Shown: positions 58,001 to 64,000 of the stretch, piece by piece
Position numbering within the stretch: position 1 is the first letter of the stretch
Layout: every line of letters starts with the position of its first letter
NCBI GenBank assembly: GCA_905178155.1
Contig: CAJINV010000013.1
Span: 2,600,158 to 2,664,157 of the forward strand
Reading direction: 5' to 3'
Source of the DNA: Amoebophrya sp. A120
Lineage: Eukaryota > Sar > Dinophyceae > Syndiniales > Amoebophryaceae
DNA length: 64,000 nt
Program-made: the position numbers and the translations under genes
The notes under the pieces: generated by a model
Seen by the model: the letters and a program-made list of their open reading frames with translations, nothing else
The model's database searches: none
Told to the model about the DNA's origin: nothing

Positions 58001-59044
58001 AATGTTATCCAACGAGGCAAAACGAGTATCGAAAGTCTGTTCATCTTGGGTTTAACATAACTTTAAATCTGGTGGCTGGGTGCAACCAAACAAACACAAA
58101 GCCACGACATCAAAATTTCATATATATGAAAATGCTTGCACTGCTACTGATTCATAGATGACACGACTCGATCTTGTCAACAACATGTTGTAACACCAGT
58201 AAGTAGCATCAACCGGGCCCGCACTAAGTACGTTCGTTGCACATTTTCTCCAGCACGGCGCAACTACCTCGTACAACTTCTACGATAGACTTATGCAGTC
58301 GTTGGATAACTTTCTGTCCACGTTGATTTTGATGGCTTCCTCGGTGTTTCCGGTTGCGACCGCCTCAAACGTGTCTTCCCCCGGCCCGTTGGAGCCCCGG
58401 ATGCTCGCGTTCACGTGCTTCAAATTGTTGATCTGCTTCATCGCTTGCGAGACGTATTCGGGCGTGGTGTTGGGGCCCTTTTCCGGAGGGAGTCGCTTCC
58501 CGTCCGGAGCCGTGTTTTCCAACAGTTCCTCCGGGACCTGGACCTTGTTTGGGGCAGCAGCAGCAGCTTCCGGTGTTGTAGTTGTGCCAGGATCTTGATG
58601 CTGTTCATCTGCGGGTGCAGCTCCGTCTCCCGCTGGTTCAGCAGTCGCAGCCGAGGGGCGATTTGCTACTATCTTCTCCCCCTTGCTCTCTAACTGGGGC
58701 CCCTCGTCTGCCACGACCACGGCCGCATCCTCAGCTGGTGCAGTTGTACCTTCACCGCCAGCAACAGGCGGTTGCTCAGCCATGGCCGCGCTCGCACGCG
58801 GGCCGGCGGGGGTTGTAGCTGCAGCGGCAGCGGCAGCGTCTTTCTCCTCCTTCTTCTTCTTTTTCTTGGAAGTCACGTCGCTTTCCGCAATATCTCCGTC
58901 GGACGCCACACTGGAGGCCGAGCTATTCTTCGGGGAAATTCGGGCGCCGCCCGAGGGGGTAGCCTCCAGCTTGTCCGCCACGGGTTTCAGGGTGTCCTTC
59001 TCGTTGCCCTGGATCTGACGCTGGAGCGCACTCCCTAGCTTCAT
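52036..59044 (-). CDS. MICAL: MICAL-like flavoprotein monooxygenase, copy 2, with long repeat-bearing N-terminus
   Basis: Five exons: 59044-58309, 58005-57553, 57206-54021, 53790-52953, 52690-52036, for about 1,950 residues. Three introners and one GT-AG intron (53791-54020) separate them; joins read DRK/SMKRTDTQ, EEPA/IPYRPPTT, GMIE/VNTFDP and KKENP/NPKKLLP, all in frame. N-terminal exons are low complexity with K-rich and Ala-rich tracts. Exon 3 starts with about five imperfect 35-40-residue repeats (YPTKAADTNYL...VTPLGT). EGPEDWSAKL recurs in copy 1. The C-terminal monooxygenase has IVSGAGPVGLHTALDIYMLG, the VVEKR end, FSRHNILTMW and GDALMEPFWPQGTGINRGFH. No CH or LIM domain. The ATG at 59044 has an upstream in-frame stop; an earlier exon is still possible. 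Confidence 0.85.
52691..52952. mobile_element. introner, family A (262 bp), absent from the paralog
   Basis: Perfect-looking family A ends; direct repeats GGTTC at 52686-52690 and 52953-52957. Removal gives MVKKENPNPKKLLPIFPVGD. The neighbouring copy 1 reads MVKREKPNPKKLLPIFPVGD uninterrupted at the same site (near 46545). Confidence 0.95.
53791..54020 (-). other. GT-AG intron present only in MICAL-like copy 2
   Basis: Donor ATTGAG/GTATTT and acceptor CTCACAG/GTAAACACG. Copy 1 reads GMIEVNTFDPTF without interruption at this point (near 47390). Ends show no introner inverted repeat. Confidence 0.88.
56530..57120 (-). repeat. coding tandem repeats in MICAL-like copy 2
   Basis: About five to six imperfect units of 35-40 residues with the pattern YPTKAADTNYL, a short K/N/G spacer, then VTPLGT. 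Outer copies are more diverged (TDYLKNPINRN; YATKPADMGYLGKH). DNA copies also recur (TCCGCCGCTTTCGTCGG and similar). Copy 1 lacks this array. Confidence 0.85.
57207..57552. mobile_element. introner with TATCMTGTGGAAAA ends (346 bp), diverged flanks
   Basis: Left TATCATGTGGAAAAGCGTAC and the complement of the right end TATCCTGTGGAAAAACGTAC match at 18 of 20 bases. Flanking 5-mers GTAGA and GCAGG have diverged. Removal gives EEPA/IPYRPPTTMQDE in frame, linking the upstream exons to MICAL-like copy 2. Confidence 0.78.
58006..58308. mobile_element. introner, family H (303 bp), diverged flanks
   Basis: Termini TATCCAACGAGGC and the complement of GACTGCATAAGTC-side end GTCGTTGGATA. Flanking 5-mers AATGT and ACTTT differ. 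Removing it with one 5-mer joins NVDRK/SMKRTDTQEE in frame. Confidence 0.72.
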
Positions 59045-60956
59045 AGCTCCTTCTTCGGCGGTTTTATTTTGAGGTCGAACTTTGGGTAGTTCTTAGAAAT
59101 AAATCAGCATGATGAATGTCAAAATGCAAAAAAAAAGTTTGAGACATAATCAATCACGTGCCTCTGGATCTCATTCTCGGTGCCGCAATGTGGTGATCAA
59201 GCATAGTAGGTACTGCAGCTTGGGGTGGAGATAGAAAAAGCTTGTCTTCGTAGTGCAACATAATGAGAAGTGAAGATTTAGGGCGCAAAGAAAGAAAGAC
59301 CAAGGCGAGCGAAGAAAATTTTATTCTAGTGTGGAATGCTCATTTTGTGCATCATTTATCGCAAAAATAGAGGTGGTTTGTTGTAGGTCATCCTGATCCT
59401 GTGTATGCATGAAGATGACAACGTGCATGGATGAAGATGACCACGTATCACGTTAACTACTGAAGATGAAAGCAATGCCGACCGATGTAAAAGCTATGCC
59501 GACCGGTGAGATCTCTCCACAGGGCTGCAAGCCACGACAGCCACACAGGTTCTTCGACCTGGCTGCAGATCGCTACCGAATCAACCGAGCAAAGAGTTCC
59601 GAAACCGAGAGAAATCTTTTACTATTTCAGTAAAACCGAAGAGCTTTCCATATCAGATGAAGTACCTCGTAGATGAGGGTGCTGCAGCATTTTCCAACTA
59701 AGTATCAGTTAACCGAGCCTTCCCACTAGTTGCAGCTGCAACTGTACAAAAATTTGGCTCCGCTTCCGGACTGAGCGGGACAATAGCAACAGTTTTCTTG
59801 CTCGGTGTCGGTGTGCCGTCAGCAATATGCCGTTGCTGTTGCTGAGGGGAACCACTACAAATTCGACGCTATTCACAAGCGCTTTGTTTTTTCTTTGAAA
59901 GACTCCATCGCGAAATTATCCAGCAAAAATTTGTCCTTGTCCCGCGGGATCACCGTGCATAAAAATCTCTGTCCACAGCGCGGGCTGGGTAAGCCCCCTG
60001 CGCATCAGAAGATCCATTCTTTCACCTTCTGCTGGTACTATTACGCTTGGGTTTATTTGAGAGAGAGGCTACGCTTTTACTTTTACATACTGCTTGATGT
60101 GACACTTTGGTGGCAGTAGCAGGAGCAGCACTACAGCAGCGCATGACTAGTTCACTGGTTCCATGACTTACAGAGCAGTGCAATTTTTGCTCTTGAGGCT
60201 CTTAGTCTAATGCGGTACTGCAGATTTTTCTGCCTTACAAAATTTTAAAACAGATGAAAAGATAGCTGTCTTTTTCGCTAATTTAAGCGTAGTCGTATAC
60301 GTGCCTCCAGAAATTCGGTACAGCTCAATTAAATATATTACTTCGACAGGACTCCCAGAAAAAGCTCGTATCATGTTATGCAAAGTAAATAAACAACTTG
60401 TGACACTAATTACTGCATTGAAATCGAACAGACATTTTGATCATGGCAGCGCGAATGCCACAGGTTCCGGTGCAACGTCTGAACTTAAAGAAACTACTAG
60501 AATCTTATAATTAAGCAGCTAAATCTTGATCCCTAAACCCAATAATTCCTTTCCGCCCCATAAAGATTTCCAACAACTAACACATGCTTGTTCCTCCTTA
60601 CCCAAACATCTGTTGAAAGCCACATCTGCAAGCGCAGACAAACTTGTTAGTGCTCATAAACATCTGTACCGCCTCGAAATTTGCATACTACCATCGAGCA
60701 GGCTGGGATGACGCGCACGACCGTACCAGCAAGCTCAAGCTGCTTCGATAGATTTGATATTTTACACATACCAGACCTGATGCTCCTCGTCCTTTCGCAA
60801 GCAGCGAGAAAAACGAAGAAGCAAGAGAAGCCGGTACAACAATCTTATTCGACTTTTTAAGTTATTTGTTATTGTCAAGTGATCGGTGCCACCATGTAGG
60901 TGTTTCTACGTATTGGTATTTTCGCAGAAAACAACAGGCACTGAAGCTGTGCATTT
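59045..60956. other. intergenic, no gene seen
   Basis: Short degenerate repeats at 59400-59510 (GATGAAGATGACNACGT twice, ATGCCGACCG twice). AT-rich from 60180 onward. Confidence 0.6.
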
Positions 60957-63900
60957 TTACCCGATGAACTTCCCTCCGTCAGCGACGCGCAGGATGGCCG
61001 TAGCGTAATCGTTGAGCACCTCCGTGATCTTGTCGGCGGTGATGTCGCCCACCGCGGCCGGCTCCTCGGCGCAGGTCTGGCACAGCTTCGCGATGATGCG
61101 GGCCGGCATGATCAGGGAGCAGGGCTTCAGGTTGTAGTCGTACTTGGTGGCGAACCGCAGGCGGTACAGCTTCTTGGCGCCCGAGGCGTCGGACAGGACC
61201 AGCTGCCGGTTGTGGGTGGCCTGGAACTTGACCGGATTGATGAAGCGGTCCTGGATCATCTTCATGTGGTTGCCGGTTTTTCCCGTGCCCGGGTTGGCCA
61301 CCATGTACTCCGTGGTCATGATCCCCCCGTCGGAGATCTCCTGGCCGAGCGCGTTGTGCGTGCACATCAGGTGCATGCCCGAGAAGGGGACCATGGCGGC
61401 GCGCACCGCGTCGACCACGGCCTCGTTGGAGGGGGCGAGGAACATGTTGGTCAGGCGGTCCAGCATGGGGGACAACGCCAACACGCACAGGTGCGCCATC
61501 AGCAAGCCCCCGCAGATCGCCTGCCCGGTCAGCTTGTTGTTGGTGAAGGCCTCGTAGGAGGACCCGTGGATCAGGACGGTGACGCCGGTGACCTCTGGCA
61601 TGCCATCATCAGCGTCACTCTCCTCGCAAGCCTTCAGCATGGCCATCAACCGCGTCATGCGAGCCTCGTCCAAATCGTCCACGCCCACCAGAAAGATCGG
61701 CTTGCGCTTGTGGTGACCCTCCTATCAAATGTAAAAATGTCTGGGTCTGGAAGAATCCAACTTGTCATGCTGATTTTGGATTCTAAAAAAATCTGTATTC
61801 CATGAGCAGCAAAGAGAGTCCAAATTTTGCAGCACGGAAAGAGCATTTGTCATGCGGAATAGGCATCAGGAAGCCCTCTAAAAATCTGTGACGCTAGGGC
61901 ATGCATCACAGACTTGCGGAGTCATGCAAAATGTGCATGACAAACCCGGCAATCTTCCAGACCCAGACATTTTTACATTTGATACCTCCTGGTTGTTGAT
62001 GATCTTCTCCTTGACAATCGTCCGGGCGGCGTCCACGGTATAAAATGCAAAAGTGTCTGGGTCTGGAAGAATGCATGTTTGTCATGCTTGTCCGGTATGA
62101 CTCTTAAATCTGTCATGCACTGTACCCAAGAGCTCCATTGTTCTGTGATGCAGAAACGCAGTTTGTCATGCAGATTAGGCAACACCTAGAAGCTCAGAAA
62201 CTTGTCATGCTAAGCCAGCAGTTGTAGCCTCATCATGACCATGAGACGCCACCCAGCATCACAAGTTTCCAGACCCAGACACTTTTGCAATGCATACACG
62301 GTGGGATCGGGCAGTTCGGCTTCCAGGTCGAACACCGGGCGGTCGAAGAACTGGGAGGAGAACTTGGCCTTGTGGTTCTCGAAGCTGCTGGTGGACATGG
62401 TGAACATGACCGGGCGGCGGTTGGACGGCCAGGTCACGTTCTTGATCACGTTCTCCAGGTTTTCCGCCGGCAGCTCCGTCTTGGCGTCGCGGGTGGTCGA
62501 CTTCTTGGTGGCCACGTTGGCGTCCGAGGGGATGCACTTGGAGATGAAGTTGGTCAAGTCGCCCATCGCGCCCATGCACTCCTTCTCGTCCAGGCCCGCA
62601 TCGCCCGCCAGGTGCCCGAACGCCTGCTGCGGCGCGCAGTCCTTCTCGTACTTGTCCTTCAACATGGCCACTATGCATTGCAAAAGGATGTTGGGATCTT
62701 CGCACGCGTGGTACTATAAATTGTCGTATCACAAATTTTTTTTTTATTTCAGAAGGAGATGAAATAATTCCTCCTGGGATTGTTTGATGTTATGCAGATT
62801 TTTGGTCACAAGTACCGCGACGTGATTCTGTCAATATCTGCACAGGAGCATGCTTTCAATTAGTACCTACCACTACTAGTGCGACATCACAACTTCTGCC
62901 GGGAGGATAAACATGGCGTCGATCTCCGCCTTGCCGGCGGAGGCGAAGGCCTTCCAGGCGGAAGACTTGCCACCGTTGCCCGCAGCGTCGTACTGGCCGT
63001 ACAGCTTGTACAGAACACCGTCCGGATCCGGGTAGAAGTCGTCGGCGGCGACGATCTTCAGCATGGTCGGGGCGCCCTTCCACCCGGAACCCACCAGGGT
63101 GTTCAGAAAGCCCATACCTGTTTTTTATTTTTGTCAGCATGATGGGTAGAAGAACTCAAAGGAACGAGTTGCGGACGGCAAGCGTCGACGTAACAAATTG
63201 TAGGCTCTCCCTGGTTGTGCTGTATTCGCATGAAATACGTTGTAGAAGAAGAAGTTCTCGGGTGACGAGATAGAGATATAGAAAAAAAGCGTTGTCGCCG
63301 TCGCACGAAGAAACTTTATTATACCCAAGATCCCCGCCTCGATGGCGGTGCAGAACTCCGGCTTCGAGTTCAGCGTGGCCGTGATCATCAGGGTACGGAT
63401 CTTCAAATCCGCCGAGTAGCCCGCAGCCGTGTCGACTGCGTTCCAGTCCTCGGCGCCGTGGGTGCGCTCCTTGTGCTTGAACAGCGTTTCACGCACTTTC
63501 GTCACGAAGGACTTGTTGAAGCCCAGGTGGCGGGGGTCGAACAGGATCACCACCTTCTTCAGGTTCGCCTTGGAGCACTTCACATCACCCGAGATGGCGA
63601 TGGGATCGCGGTGGGAGGCGGACGGCGACCAGAATTGGATTCCTGTTTTTCGTTGTTCACGTCGAGAATGTTGAAAGTGGAATTCATTGCTACTTCATTT
63701 TACGACATATCTTTATACAACTTTCAAGTAGATCTTGCTGCGTTGGCACATTCCCTATCTGCATGCGCGTTGACTACACATAAACACATTCTGTTTACAG
63801 AAACGAATAAGATTGGCAAAAACCCTAAATCCTAAAACCCTAAAACAGAAACATTGACATTCCAGAAATACCGGTTCCATTGGTCCACGGGGCCGGGGTC

Positions 63901-64000
63901 TTCGCCGCACCAGCCGGGGGCGCTCCCGCAGCGGGGGCAGCAGCGGCCTTCGGGGCCGGAGCCGCGGCGGAAGGAGAGGCCGGAGCCGCTCCGTTGGCAG
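60957..64000 (-). CDS. unknown GC-rich gene, 5' end beyond window
   Basis: Partial gene. Exons: >64000-63872, 63642-63325, 63118 to about 62890, about 62683-62297, 62038-61985, 61722-60957 (stop TAA). GT-AG joins give WTNGTG/IQFWSPSASHRDP and GILG/MGFLNTLVGSGW; introner joins give DPTV/DAARTIV and NNQEG/HHKRKPIFLVGVDD. The visible N-terminus is Ala/Pro-rich (PKAAAAPAAGAPPAG). The remainder is globular and Cys-poor: VVILFDPRHLGFNKSF, LMITATLNSKPEF, PVMFTMSTSSF, VTVLIHGSSYEAF, HLMCTHNALGQEI. Codons end mostly in G or C, unlike its neighbours, as expected for a highly expressed gene. I do not recognise the family. The intron around 62684-62890 does not fit GT-AG. Confidence 0.7.
61723..61984. 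mobile_element. introner, family A (262 bp)
   Basis: Intact ends and direct repeats CCTCC at 61718-61722 and 61985-61989. The interior is the 40821/52691 subfamily in reverse orientation. Join NNQEG/HHKRKPIFLV. Confidence 0.93.
62039..62296. mobile_element. introner, family A (258 bp)
   Basis: Left TATAAAATGCAAAAGTGTCT, right complement ending CAATGCATA. Direct repeats CACGG at 62034-62038 and 62297-62301. Only 54 bp of coding sequence separate it from the introner at 61723. Join LPDPTV/DAARTIV. Confidence 0.92.

Noticed and set aside
1299-62296. CRISPR-like array or bacterial mobile elements
   Set aside because: Repeats are dispersed, palindromic and exon-interrupting, with no spacers or regular period; the genes are eukaryotic.

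Overview
This is nuclear DNA of a eukaryote, most likely a syndinian dinoflagellate parasite close to Amoebophrya. That placement is inference. It rests on spliceosomal introns, eukaryote-only protein families (MICAL-type monooxygenase, Sfi1-like centrin-binding protein, E2 with a UBA domain), gaps of only about 0.3-2.7 kb between genes, and above all dense introner elements: short inverted-repeat units that interrupt exons and behave as introns. Introners with terminal inverted repeats and target duplications are known from Amoebophrya and some other dinoflagellates.

All supported genes lie on the minus strand, so the window is one unidirectional array. From high to low coordinates it holds: a GC-rich unknown gene running off the right edge (>64000-60957); two tandem MICAL-like flavoprotein monooxygenases (59044-52036 and 49475-45939); an Sfi1-like protein with many F..W repeats (43226-38375); a UBE2K-like ubiquitin-conjugating enzyme with UBA tail (36089-34990); a large type I membrane protein with a Cys-rich, EGF-like segment (33847-30693); a low-complexity basic/acidic protein (29705-27844); a triose-phosphate/nucleotide-sugar transporter family protein (26739-22786); an unknown coiled-coil/Ala-rich protein (21616-19232); mitochondrial enoyl-CoA hydratase ECHS1 (18595-17023); a secreted kinase-like protein (15985-14540); a single-pass membrane protein (12852-11482); a tail-anchored coiled-coil protein (10919-10209); a small doubtful exon (9759-9496); and a HELQ/POLQ-type helicase with an FG-rich N-terminus (9236 to about 1255, 3' end unresolved).

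I resolved 24 complete introners. Nearly all begin TATC/TATG and end GATA/CATA, have inverted-repeat termini of about 20-45 bp, and sit between 5-bp direct repeats (18 perfect, 2 with one mismatch, 4 diverged). In each of the 23 that interrupt coding sequence, removing the element plus one copy of the direct repeat restores the reading frame, and in the helicase, E2 and MICAL genes it also restores conserved motifs. The same subfamily occurs in both orientations relative to transcription, so the intron signal works both ways round. One introner lies inside a conventional GT-AG intron. Another carries a 1,408-bp non-autonomous DNA transposon with its own 8-bp target duplication. The MICAL pair gives a direct comparison of sites with and without an introner. 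Ordinary GT-AG introns (and one GC-AG) coexist in the same genes.

The genes do not form an obvious pathway. Recurrent themes are cytoskeleton (Sfi1-like, MICAL-like), protein turnover (E2), mitochondrial fatty-acid metabolism (ECHS1), membrane transport and DNA repair (helicase).
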